Origin: Kribbella sp. NBC_00382
GTDB lineage: Bacteria > Actinomycetota > Actinomycetes > Propionibacteriales > Kribbellaceae
Assembly (NCBI RefSeq): GCF_036067295.1
Contig: NZ_CP107954.1
Span: forward strand, 7,502,001-7,566,000
DNA length: 64,000 bases
Direction of reading: 5' to 3'
The notes below the pieces were generated by a model. It was not told the origin of the DNA, did no database searches, and saw nothing but the letters and a program-made list of their open reading frames with translations. Positions 17,321 to 25,912 of the stretch are shown here, piece by piece. The stretch's first letter is position 1, and every line of letters begins with the position of its first letter. The translations under genes and the position numbers were made by a program.

Positions 17321-18483
17321 CGGTCCAGCTCCGCCAGGACGGCGTTCAGTCCCTCGGCCACCCGGCGCGCGTCGTCCTGGGACAGATGCGGGAACATCGG
17401 CAGAGACAGTTGCCGTGCGGCGGCCGCCTCGGCCACCGGCAGCGGCCCGTCGGCGTACTGCGCGTAGGGCCCCATCACGTGGCAGGGAACGGGATAGTGG
17501 ATGCCGGTCCCGATCCCCCGCTCCTGCAGGAGTTCACGCACCCGGTCGCGCTGGTCCACCTGGACGACGGCCAGGTGGTGCACACCCTCGCCGTCCTCGA
17601 GCTGCTCGACCAGCTTCGCGCGCTCCGGATCGATCAGCTCCCGGTAGATCGCCATCAGCTCGCGCCGCTGCTGGTTCCACTCGTCGAGGTGCCGCAGCTT
17701 CGCCGACAGTACGACCGCCTGTACGCCGTCGAGCCGGCTGTTCATGCCCAGCACCCCGTGCGAGTAGTGCCCGCCCTCGCTCTGCATCCGGCCGTGGTCG
17801 CGGATCGACAGCATCAACTCGGTCAGCTTGGCATCCGAGGTGACGACCGCGCCCGCGTCGCCGAAGGCGCCGAGGTTCTTGCCCGGGTAGAAGCTGAAGC
17901 AGCCGACATGGCCGAACGAACCGGCCCTGCGTCCGTTCCAGGTCGCGCCCTGGGCCTGCGCGGCGTCCTCGATCAGGATCAGACCGAGCTCTTCACACAT
18001 CTGCGTGATCGCCGTCATGTCGGGCAGCTGGCCGTACAGATGGACCACCGCGACCGCCTTGGTGGCGGGCGTGACCGCAGCCTTGATCGTCTCCGGCGTG
18101 AGCAGCAGCGTACCGTCGTCGACGTCCGCGAACCGCGGTACGGCGCCGGCCAGGATCACGGCCTCCGCCGTTGCCACGAAGGTGTTCGCGGGCACGATCA
18201 CCTCGTCGCCGGGACCGATGCCCAGGGCACGGATCGCCAGGTGCAAGGCATCGGTGCCGTTGGCAACACCGACCGCGAAGTCGGTACCGCAGTACTCGGC
18301 CCACTCCTTCTCGAAGGCCGCGACCGCTTTACCGCCGACGTACTGGCCGGTGCGGAGCACCTCGTCCCAGCCTGCCCGCACCTCCTCGGCGACGTCGGCG
18401 GTGGCGCCGGAGATGTCCAGGAAAGGCACAGGTTCGGAGGACCGAGCCGGCTGCTGCCGGTCGGTCGTGACTTCAGCGGTCAC
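17317..18483 (-). CDS. DegT/DnrJ/EryC1/StrS sugar aminotransferase (WlbC/WbpE-like)
   Basis: 388-aa PLP-dependent enzyme that converts a keto-sugar nucleotide to an amino-sugar. The PLP lysine is K202 in FSFYPGKNLGAFGDAG. VGVANGTDALHLAIRALGI and IEDAAQAQGA are the other family signatures. With the dehydrogenase upstream and acetyltransferase downstream it forms the oxidation-amination-acetylation set used for 3-acetamido sugars. 4-nt overlaps with both neighbours indicate one operon. Confidence 0.94.
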   Translation of the reverse strand: MTAEVTTDRQQPARSSEPVPFLDISGATADVAEEVRAGWDEVLRTGQYVGGKAVAAFEKEWAEYCGTDFAVGVANGTDALHLAIRALGIGPGDEVIVPANTFVATAEAVILAGAVPRFADVDDGTLLLTPETIKAAVTPATKAVAVVHLYGQLPDMTAITQMCEELGLILIEDAAQAQGATWNGRRAGSFGHVGCFSFYPGKNLGAFGDAGAVVTSDAKLTELMLSIRDHGRMQSEGGHYSHGVLGMNSRLDGVQAVVLSAKLRHLDEWNQQRRELMAIYRELIDPERAKLVEQLEDGEGVHHLAVVQVDQRDRVRELLQERGIGTGIHYPVPCHVMGPYAQYADGPLPVAEAAAARQLSLPMFPHLSQDDARRVAEGLNAVLAELDR

Positions 18484-19589
18484 CGCAGTTCACCCACCGG
18501 GGCCGAACCGTTCTGGTGCAGCTTGACCTCGTCCAGCACGACCTTCGCCGCCCGCTCGGCGCGGACCTCGTCGATCAGCACCTCGCGGCCCTCGGCGGCC
18601 GACAGCTGGGCGGCCTCGAGCACCTCGACCACGGCCAGGCCGTTCGCCCCACCGGTCAGCGGCGTCAGCCCGGTCAGGATGCAGTCGACGAAGTGCTCGT
18701 CCTCGACCATCAGCGGCTCGTTCATCACCAGGTGCGGCGACACGACGTCGCCGTAGCGGTAGGACATCGGCGGCTGGGTCAGGTCCTCACCGAGCTGGGG
18801 CGGCTGCGTGACGCCCTTGTCGTGGACCTTGATCCGCTCCTCCGACGCCAGGTCGTTGAAGATCACCATCTTCTGGCTGCCGACCATGGTGACCCGGCGG
18901 ACCTTGCACGGGTCCAGCCAGCTGACGTGCACGTTGGCCGTCACGTCCGGGTCCTTGTAGTGCAGCCGCAGGTAGCCGACATCCTCGAGCCTGGAGTTCG
19001 CGTGGTGCGACGACCAGCACTGCACGCTGACCGGAGTCGCGCCCAGTACGTAGTTCAGGATCGAGACGTCGTGCGGCGCCAAGTCGAACAACACGTTGCA
19101 GTCGTGCTGGTAGAGCCCCAGGTTGAGCCGCGCGGTGTCCAGGTAGTACAGGTCACCGAGCTCCTTCTTCTGGACCATCTCGCGCAGCTGCCAGACCGCC
19201 GAGTGGTACTCGAAGGTGTGGCCGACCATCAGCACGACGTCCTTGGCCTTCGCGGCCTCGATCATGTCCCGGGCGTCCGCCGCGGTGGTCGCCAACGGCT
19301 TCTCCACCATCACGTGCACGCCGGCCTCGATCGCCTTCAGGGCAAGCGGTTTGTGCGTGCTCGGCGGTGTCGCGATGATCACCGCGTCGAGGTGCGGAAG
19401 CGCCTCGTCCAGATTCTTGTACGCCTCCAGCGCCGGATAGTTCCGGGACAGCTGCAGCGCGCGGTCCGGGTTCGGGTCGATGACCGCGATCGTGGCCACC
19501 GACTCCAGTGAGTGAAGAACCCTGATGTGCTTGGATCCCCAGTAACCGCAGCCGACCACGCCGACGCGCAGACCAGTAGTATTCGTCAT
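18480..19589 (-). CDS. Gfo/Idh/MocA-family sugar-nucleotide dehydrogenase (WlbA/WbpB-like)
   Basis: 369 aa with an N-terminal NAD(P) Rossmann motif (GVVGCGYWGSKH, residues 10-21) and the EKP signature (E96-P98). The C-terminal domain has DLAPHDVSILNYVLG with the catalytic-type His. By family it oxidises C3 of a UDP-sugar; product and substrate here are inferred from its aminotransferase and acetyltransferase partners. It is the first gene of the leftward polysaccharide operon, preceded by about 480 bp without genes. Confidence 0.92.
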   Translation of the reverse strand: MTNTTGLRVGVVGCGYWGSKHIRVLHSLESVATIAVIDPNPDRALQLSRNYPALEAYKNLDEALPHLDAVIIATPPSTHKPLALKAIEAGVHVMVEKPLATTAADARDMIEAAKAKDVVLMVGHTFEYHSAVWQLREMVQKKELGDLYYLDTARLNLGLYQHDCNVLFDLAPHDVSILNYVLGATPVSVQCWSSHHANSRLEDVGYLRLHYKDPDVTANVHVSWLDPCKVRRVTMVGSQKMVIFNDLASEERIKVHDKGVTQPPQLGEDLTQPPMSYRYGDVVSPHLVMNEPLMVEDEHFVDCILTGLTPLTGGANGLAVVEVLEAAQLSAAEGREVLIDEVRAERAAKVVLDEVKLHQNGSAPVGELR

Positions 19590-20070
19590 TGCCGGAAAAC
19601 CCCCATAGTGAGACCCACCCCTGACCCTGCCAACCAGCGGTGACTCTCAGCCCCCGCTGACCCCCTGACCGACCCCCCGGTCAGCAAATGTCGATTGAAC
19701 CGACAACGAAACAATAGGCCGACTTTTAGACCACGTACAGGCCTACGCCGCCTTGCGTGTCGCGAACTCGCTGGGTAATCGGACGACTCCAGAAAATCAC
19801 AGTCCGGCGGTGGGCCGCAAGAGCCAGACGACTGACACTTCCGGGCAGATTCTCACTGTTCACCGCGACTTCGGCCGAAACTCCTTTACCTACCGGGCGT
19901 TTCCGGCGGAGTGCACAGACAACTCCGGACGGTTGGCCGTTCGCCGAATTTCCGGCACCGAAGCGTCTCGATGACGATCGGGCTCCGCCAATTGTGGCTA
20001 TACCGCTTTTATTGTTGTGAATTCCCTGGGAAATACCTGGGAAATTCACCGGCGCACCGGAACTGCCCGG
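19590..20070. promoter_or_regulatory. Long leader/promoter region of the leftward polysaccharide operon
   Basis: 480 bp, less GC-rich than its neighbours, with no convincing gene. CTGACCG...CGGTCAG (about 19666-19685) forms a short hairpin 80 nt from the first start codon. Near 20022-20050 CCTGGGAAAT occurs twice within a larger dyad (GAATTCCC ... GGGAAATTC). Its size suggests multiple regulator sites or a long 5' leader. Which of these is functional cannot be judged from sequence alone. Confidence 0.5.
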
Positions 20071-21480
20071 TCAGCGTTTCCGGAGGATCTCGCGAATCTT
20101 GGTCAGCGCCTCGGCATAAGCCGCCTCGCCGCCACGCCGGGTCGGTTGGTAGTAGTCCACCTTGTCGACGACGTCGGGGGCGTACTGCTGGCCGACCACA
20201 CCCCGAGGATCGTTGTGGGAGTACTGATATGACGCTCCGTGGCCGATCTTCTTGGCGCCCGAGTAGTGCGCGTCGCGCAGGTGTGCGGGGACCGGACCGA
20301 CCTTGCCCGCCTTGACGTCGGCGATCGCGGCGTCGATGGCCAAGATGACGGCATTCGATTTCGGCGCGAGGGCGAGTGCGACGACGGCCTGGGCGAGATT
20401 GATTCGCGCCTCCGGCATCCCGATCAACTGCACCGCTTCGGCTGCGGCGATGGCGACACCGAGTGCGGTCGGGTCGCCCATCCCGATGTCCTCGCTGGCC
20501 GAGATCACCAGCCGGCGGGCGATGAACCGCGGGTCCTCACCGGCCTCGATCATCCGGGCCAGGTAGTGCATCGCGGCGTCGACGTCGGACCCGCGGATCG
20601 ACTTGATCAGCGCGGAGGCGACGTCGTAGTGCTGGTCGCCGGCCCGGTCGTACCTGACGGCTGCCCGATCGACCGCCGTCTCCAGCGTCTTCAGGTCGAT
20701 CAGCACCGGACCGTCCGCGCCCGGCTCGGCTGTCCCTGCGACGCTCTTGTCCGCAGCGGCTCTGGCTTTTGCACCGCCGGCCGCTGCCTCCAGATAGGTG
20801 AGCGCGCGGCGGGCGTCCCCACCAGCCATCCGCAGCAGGTGATCCTTGGCGTCGGCGGCCAGCTCGAACTCACCGTTCAGCCCGCGCTCGTCGACCAGCG
20901 CGCGGTCGAGCAGTACGGCGATGTCGTCGTCGGTGAGCGACTCCAGGGTGAGCAGCAGCGAGCGGGACAGCAGCGGCGAGATGACCGAGAAGAACGGATT
21001 CTCGGTGGTCGCCGCGACGAGCGTCACCCAGCGGTTCTCCACGCCGGGCAGGAGGGCGTCCTGCTGCGCCTTGGTGAACCTGTGCACCTCGTCGATGAAC
21101 AGCACGGTCTCGACGGTGTCGGCCCGGGTCAGGTCCCGCCGGGCGCCGTCGATCACCTGCCGGACCTCTTTGACCCCGGCGGTGACCGCGGACAGCTCGA
21201 CGAACTTCCGGTTGGTGGCATGTGACACCACCGCCGCGATGGTGGTCTTCCCGGTCCCGGGCGGCCCCCACAGCAGCAACGACATCGGCTGATCACCCTC
21301 GACCAGCCGCCGCAACGGCGAGCCCGGGCTCAGCAGATGCTGCTGACCGACCAGCTCGTCCAGACCTCGCGGCCGCATCCGCACCGCCAGCGGCGCCGAG
21401 GTGTGATCGGCGTCGGCCAAGCTCCCGCCCCCACGCGCGGAAGCAGGAACACCTGGCAGCTCGAACAACCCATCACTCAC
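20071..21480 (-). CDS. rarA: Replication-associated recombination protein A (RarA/MgsA), AAA+ ATPase
   Basis: 469-aa clamp-loader-like AAA+ protein acting at stalled replication forks. Walker A GPPGTGKT (residues 72-79), Walker B FIDEVHR with D130 and E131, sensor region LVAATTENPFFSV, and the C-terminal MgsA tetramerisation domain ending in PTRRGGEAAYAEALTKIREIL. Full length. In the gene order I recall from Streptomyces it lies between aspS and rpsD/DUF948/alaS; here the polysaccharide island separates it from DUF948. Confidence 0.95.
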   Translation of the reverse strand: MSDGLFELPGVPASARGGGSLADADHTSAPLAVRMRPRGLDELVGQQHLLSPGSPLRRLVEGDQPMSLLLWGPPGTGKTTIAAVVSHATNRKFVELSAVTAGVKEVRQVIDGARRDLTRADTVETVLFIDEVHRFTKAQQDALLPGVENRWVTLVAATTENPFFSVISPLLSRSLLLTLESLTDDDIAVLLDRALVDERGLNGEFELAADAKDHLLRMAGGDARRALTYLEAAAGGAKARAAADKSVAGTAEPGADGPVLIDLKTLETAVDRAAVRYDRAGDQHYDVASALIKSIRGSDVDAAMHYLARMIEAGEDPRFIARRLVISASEDIGMGDPTALGVAIAAAEAVQLIGMPEARINLAQAVVALALAPKSNAVILAIDAAIADVKAGKVGPVPAHLRDAHYSGAKKIGHGASYQYSHNDPRGVVGQQYAPDVVDKVDYYQPTRRGGEAAYAEALTKIREILRKR

Positions 21481-21541
21481 CCCACGACCCTAACCAACGC
21501 CACCGACAATCCCCGCCCCGAGCCACCTGGACCGGTCAGGT

Positions 21542-21742
21542 TCACGTCCGGTAGCGGCAGCGGCGACGGATTCGGCGTGGCCGTGGTCTACAGCTCAGGC
21601 GGTCGAGTAGTTCGTCGTCTCCTTGTTCGGTGGCTAGCGTTACCGGCATCGCGATGATCGACCACAGCGCACGGAGGCGCCGCGTGAGCTCCTGCTCCGC
21701 AGTCTGAGCCCCCGCAGGTCGCGACGAATCGTGTTCTCCCAT
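21542..21742 (-). CDS. Short hypothetical ORF between secA2 and rarA
   Basis: 66 codons from ATG 21742, with GGGGAGAACTGGGG just upstream. The middle (TAEQELTRRLRALWSIIAMPV) reads like real protein, but the last 20 residues are almost all Arg, Pro and Cys and look like non-coding translation. It may be a small gene or a decayed or frameshifted one. No family recognised. Confidence 0.3.
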   Translation of the reverse strand: MGEHDSSRPAGAQTAEQELTRRLRALWSIIAMPVTLATEQGDDELLDRLSCRPRPRRIRRRCRYRT

Positions 21743-21825
21743 GTGTCCCCAGTTCTCCCCTGCCCCATGTATCGCAGGAGAGGGGGACAACGTTTCACGG
21801 AGACTCAGTCGGGCCCGTCACAGAC

Positions 21826-24306
21826 TCACTCTTTGACGTCGGGCTTCTTCTCTTCGGCGTCCTCGTCGGCGTCGCGGAGCTCTTCGGGCAGCTCGTCGGC
21901 GAGGTCCTCGTCGTCGAGGTCGCGGAGTTCCTCGGGCAGCTCGTCCTCGTCGAAGGTCTCGGCCGGGATCTCCTCGGCCTGCCCCTCGGACTCGGGCTTG
22001 ATGGCGTTGCGGAGCCGGCCGAGGATCCGGTCGGCCTCGGTGCCGAACGGGTTGTCGTTGACCAGGTAGGTCCAGGTCGCCGTCGGGCGCGGTACGCCGG
22101 AGGCTTCCTCGTCCAGGCCGTCGGCGGTGATCTCGGCTTCCTTGAAGGTCTCGGCCGCCTCGGTCCAGGAGTCGGCGATCAACGTGTCGAAGGAGGCGAT
22201 CGCCGACTTGTTGAACTCGTCGATCGGCTTCATGTGCACGATGCCGCCGGCCAGCGAGCGCAGGTGGATGCCCTCACGCAGATCGGCCAGGTAGGCGAGG
22301 TGGTCGGTCCACTTCCGGTCCAGGTGGTGCAGCGCGATCTTCCGCGCCGCCGCCTTGACGGTCTCCTCGTCGAGTTCTTCGACCAGTTCGTCGTACCGCT
22401 CCTTGGCCCGCTCCGCCAGCTCCTCGGCGGCCAGGTCCTCGGTCAGCACCTTCTCGCGGGTGTCGAGCAGGATCGACCGCTGCTGGCCGGTGAGCCGGTG
22501 GTACGACCAGGTCGTACGGTGCAGCTCGGCGTTGGCGCCATCGGCGACGCGCTGCGCGTGCTCCAGCATGCCGATCGCCTTGCGATCGGTCAGTCGGCCG
22601 TCGGCGTCCGGCGATGGGCGCAGGCCTGACGTCACGGAGTACCGGGTGACGAGCTCGTCGGCGAGGCTGGCGAAGAACAGCGAGCCGCCCGGGTCGCCCT
22701 GCCGTCCGGCGCGGCCGCGTAGCTGGTCGTCCAGCCGGCGCGAAGCGTGCAGGCCGGTGCCGATGACATAGAGCCCGCCCAGCTCGACCGCGCGGTCCTT
22801 GTCCTGCGACTCGTCCCGCCCGCCAAGGCGGATGTCGGTACCGCGGCCGGCCATCTGCGTCGATACGGTCACCGTCCCCGGCACACCCGCCTCGGCGATG
22901 ATCGCGGCTTCCTCGGCATCGTTCTTAGCGTTCAGGACGACGTGCGGGATGTCGGCTTCCTCGAGCTGATCGCTCAGCTGCTCGGACTCCTCGACGCTGT
23001 GCGTCCCGATCAGGATCGGCCGGTCGGTCTCGTGGACCTCCCCGATGTGCTCGACGAGCGCCTTGTTCTTCTGGGCGACCGTCAGGTACAGCCGGTCGGG
23101 CTCGTCGACGCGGACGTTCGGCGTGTTCGGCGGGACGACCGCCACCTCGACCTTGTAGAACTCCTGAAGCTGCTCGCCGACGACGACCGCGGTACCGGTC
23201 ATGCCGCACAGCGTCGGGTAGCTGCTGACCAGCGCCTGCACGGTGATGCTGTCGAGCACCTCACCGGAGTCGCTGACCGGGACAGCCTCCTTGGCCTCGA
23301 CGGCCGCCTGCAGACCGTCGGGCCAGCGCTGCAGCTTGGCGATCCGGCCGCGGTTGTTGTTGATCAGGCTGACCTTGCCGTCGCGGACCAGGTAGTCGAC
23401 GTCGCGGCGCAGCAGTACTTCGGCGTGCAGCGCGACGTTGATCTGGGTCAGCCGGTCGAGGTTCTCGTCCTCGTACAGGTTGATGTCGCCGAGTGCCGCC
23501 TCGACCTTGTCCGTACCCTTGTCGGTCAGCGCGACCGTCCGGCCGTCGCCGTCGATCTCGTAGTCGAGCCCGGCGCGCAGCGTACGGACCAGCGCGACCA
23601 CGTCGTCGTCGAGCTCCTCGGTGCGGGTCGCGCCGGCCAGGATCAACGGCACCCGGGCCTCGTCGATCAGCACCGAGTCGGCCTCGTCGACGAGCGCCAC
23701 GTCGGGCTCGACGGTGACCCGGTCGGCGACGTCGTTGACCAGCCGGTCACGCAGTACGTCGAAGCCCAGCTCGCTCACCGGCGCGTAACAGACGTCGGCC
23801 TGGTACGCCGCACGCCGCTCCTCGGGTGTCGAGGCCTGGCCAATGTGGCTGACCGTCACGCCGAGCAGCTCGTAGATCGGCCCCATCCACTCCGAGTCGC
23901 GCTGGGCCAGGTAGTCGTTGACCGCCATCACCTGGACGCGCCGGCCACCGATCGCGTACCCGGCGGCGGCGAACGCACCGGCCAAGGTCTTGCCCTCACC
24001 GGTCGCCATCTCGACGATCCGGCCCTGCAGCAGCGCGAGCGCGCCGACGATCTGGCCGTCGAAGGCCCGCTCGCCGATGGCCCGCAGCCCGGCCTCCCGG
24101 GCGAGCGCGAGGAACTCGATCTGGTCGCCCTCGTCCAGACCACCGGTGGTCCGCATCTCGGCGACGACCTCGGTGAGTTCTTCGTCGGTGAGGTCCTTGA
24201 GCGACTCCTCCGCCTCGCCGACCGCAGTGGTCAGCTTCTCGTACGGGCCGAGGTCGATCGAGCCGGGGCGCTGCAGCAGCCGGCGAAAGCGCGAGGTGAG
24301 TTTCAT
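21826..24306 (-). CDS. secA2: Accessory Sec translocase ATPase, SecA2 type
   Basis: About 826 aa DEAD-type preprotein translocase motor. Walker A ATGEGKT (101-107), VNDYLAQRDSEWMGP, and the VDEADSVLIDEA helicase motif are present. EMATGEGKTLAGAFAAAGYA and the shorter helical domain match mycobacterial SecA2 rather than housekeeping SecA1, and the C-terminal zinc-binding module is missing. The protein ends in a very acidic tail in which ELPEELRD occurs twice. ATG 24306 has GGAG 9 nt upstream; ATG 24312 is the alternative. No canonical secA lies in the window. Confidence 0.88.
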   Translation of the reverse strand: MKLTSRFRRLLQRPGSIDLGPYEKLTTAVGEAEESLKDLTDEELTEVVAEMRTTGGLDEGDQIEFLALAREAGLRAIGERAFDGQIVGALALLQGRIVEMATGEGKTLAGAFAAAGYAIGGRRVQVMAVNDYLAQRDSEWMGPIYELLGVTVSHIGQASTPEERRAAYQADVCYAPVSELGFDVLRDRLVNDVADRVTVEPDVALVDEADSVLIDEARVPLILAGATRTEELDDDVVALVRTLRAGLDYEIDGDGRTVALTDKGTDKVEAALGDINLYEDENLDRLTQINVALHAEVLLRRDVDYLVRDGKVSLINNNRGRIAKLQRWPDGLQAAVEAKEAVPVSDSGEVLDSITVQALVSSYPTLCGMTGTAVVVGEQLQEFYKVEVAVVPPNTPNVRVDEPDRLYLTVAQKNKALVEHIGEVHETDRPILIGTHSVEESEQLSDQLEEADIPHVVLNAKNDAEEAAIIAEAGVPGTVTVSTQMAGRGTDIRLGGRDESQDKDRAVELGGLYVIGTGLHASRRLDDQLRGRAGRQGDPGGSLFFASLADELVTRYSVTSGLRPSPDADGRLTDRKAIGMLEHAQRVADGANAELHRTTWSYHRLTGQQRSILLDTREKVLTEDLAAEELAERAKERYDELVEELDEETVKAAARKIALHHLDRKWTDHLAYLADLREGIHLRSLAGGIVHMKPIDEFNKSAIASFDTLIADSWTEAAETFKEAEITADGLDEEASGVPRPTATWTYLVNDNPFGTEADRILGRLRNAIKPESEGQAEEIPAETFDEDELPEELRDLDDEDLADELPEELRDADEDAEEKKPDVKE

Positions 24307-24366
24307 GGCCATGATCTCCGCAACGTACAGCCTGCCGAGGTCGTTCCGCTCACCGGGTTGGGCGTG

Positions 24367-25179
24367 TCAAGCCATCTGTTGATTCCGCCATTCGTACCCG
24401 ATGGTGGTCGCGACAGCGTGCAGGCCGAGCTTCTGCAGGATCGGCCGGGAGTCCTCCGATGCGTCGACGCGCAGGAACTCGTACCCGCGCTCCTTCGCGA
24501 TCTTCGCCCGGTGCACCAGGATCGCGCTGTACAGCCCCTGCCGGCGCCATTCCGGCAGCGTCCCGCCACCCCACAAGCTCGCGAACCCGGTCCCCGGATG
24601 GAACCGGATCCACGCCGCAGTCAGCGCTGGCCCCTCGGGTCCCCGCAGAGCATCCTCGATCAGCGTTACCACCAGCCGGTCCGGGAACATCCGGTACTCC
24701 GCGGCCAGCCGCTCCTCGATCCGCTCCAGCCCCATGTGCCACAGCGAGTCCATCAGGACCGCGATCCGATGGAAGTCCGCCGGATCCTCCCCCACGTCCC
24801 GCATCCGCACCTTCGACGGCAGCGCCCCCGGCCGGGCCAGGATCGCGTCCACCTCGCCGAGGATCAGCGTCTCCGGTTTCGCCGCGACGAACCCGGCGCG
24901 GAGCAGCCGCTCCCCCAGGTCAGCCGGTTCGTCGTACGCGTAGGTCTTCCACTCGAACTCCAGGTCGCGCCCGCGGAAGAACTCGATCTGGGCCGCGATC
25001 ACCGCGTCCGGGTCGTCGCCGAGCCCGCGCGGCGTCTCCACGAATCCGCCGCCGCCCGCGCCCTCGAGATACGAGCGGTGCACGAGCCCGTCCAGCTCCT
25101 GCTTCCAGCCGGGAATGGTGTCGGCATCCGGCAGCCGGATCCGGCGGTGGAAAACGTCTAGCAGCTCATCAGGTGTCAT
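24367..25179 (-). CDS. GNAT family N-acetyltransferase
   Basis: About 270 aa. The C-terminal half carries the GNAT acetyl-CoA site: ASLWGGGTLPEWRRQGLYSAIL (strand 4 and pyrophosphate loop), then YEFLRVDASEDSRPILQKLGLHAV. The N-terminal half looks like a degenerate second GNAT domain. Substrate unknown. The start is uncertain: ATG 25179 has GAGG 10 nt upstream; ATGs at 25188 and 25215 are also in frame. It lies upstream of secA2 on the same strand with about 60 nt between. Confidence 0.85.
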   Translation of the reverse strand: MTPDELLDVFHRRIRLPDADTIPGWKQELDGLVHRSYLEGAGGGGFVETPRGLGDDPDAVIAAQIEFFRGRDLEFEWKTYAYDEPADLGERLLRAGFVAAKPETLILGEVDAILARPGALPSKVRMRDVGEDPADFHRIAVLMDSLWHMGLERIEERLAAEYRMFPDRLVVTLIEDALRGPEGPALTAAWIRFHPGTGFASLWGGGTLPEWRRQGLYSAILVHRAKIAKERGYEFLRVDASEDSRPILQKLGLHAVATTIGYEWRNQQMA

Positions 25180-25273
25180 CACCGCCATCCTCGCCGTTCC
25201 GACGTCAACCGTCATCCCCTTTACGACGTCTTACCTGTAGAGCACTTCAGACGTCACGGAAGGGATGAACGTC

Positions 25274-25876
25274 ATGAGCAGATTCGGTTCCTCCTCCCTC
25301 CCCGTCCGCGGCTCGATCGTCACGCTGGCGATCGCCGCCCTGGCCACCGGCGCCGCGGTCGCGGTACCGGCGCAGGCGAGCCCACTCGTCGAGCGGTCGG
25401 TGGCGCGCTCGACCAGTTGCTCGGTCGTCTGGGGTTCGTTGCCTGAGGCAAGTTCCAAGTGGAGTGCGGCCGCGGTCAAGAACCTCCGGACCGGCCGGCA
25501 CGCCTGCTACGACCGGCTCGTCATCGACCTGGCCGGCAAGCGATCCACCGGCTACCGGGTCGGCTACGTGAAGGTGGCCACCGCCGATGGCTCGGGCGCA
25601 CCGATCCGGGTGCGTGGCGGCGCCGTGCTGCAGATCGTCGTCGACGCCCCGGCGTACGACGCGAGTGGGCGGCCGACGTACCGATTCAAGAACCAGAAGG
25701 AGCTGTCTGCCGTCGCCGGGTACAGCGCCTTCCGCCAAGTGGCCTGGGGCGGCAGCTTCGAAGGCCGGACGACTCTGGCGCTCGGCGTCCGGGCCCGGCT
25801 GCCGTTCCAGACCCACGTCCTGACCGGCCCGGGCACCACCACCCGGCTCGTGATCGACGTGGCCCACCACTGGTGA
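25274..25876 (+). CDS. Secreted AMIN-like domain protein, paralog 1
   Basis: About 200 aa with a Sec signal peptide ending in PAQAS, then one compact domain with GRHACYDRLVIDL, a central beta-rich part and the C-terminal RLVIDVAHHW. This pattern matches actinobacterial AMIN-like secreted proteins, thought to bind cell-wall glycan. Two conserved cysteines (one in TSCSVVWG, one in RHACYD) could pair. I chose ATG 25274 since GGAAGGG abuts ATG 25265 with no spacer. A close paralog lies at 27896. Confidence 0.75.
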   Translation: MSRFGSSSLPVRGSIVTLAIAALATGAAVAVPAQASPLVERSVARSTSCSVVWGSLPEASSKWSAAAVKNLRTGRHACYDRLVIDLAGKRSTGYRVGYVKVATADGSGAPIRVRGGAVLQIVVDAPAYDASGRPTYRFKNQKELSAVAGYSAFRQVAWGGSFEGRTTLALGVRARLPFQTHVLTGPGTTTRLVIDVAHHW

Positions 25877-25912
25877 GTTGCGATCGAACATTGCTCGTGT
25901 TCGGATGAACGT

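Noticed and set aside
19726..20049. 107-aa minus-strand open frame in the long leader region
   Set aside because: No ribosome binding site, no domain, mixed composition; the region is better explained as promoter or leader.
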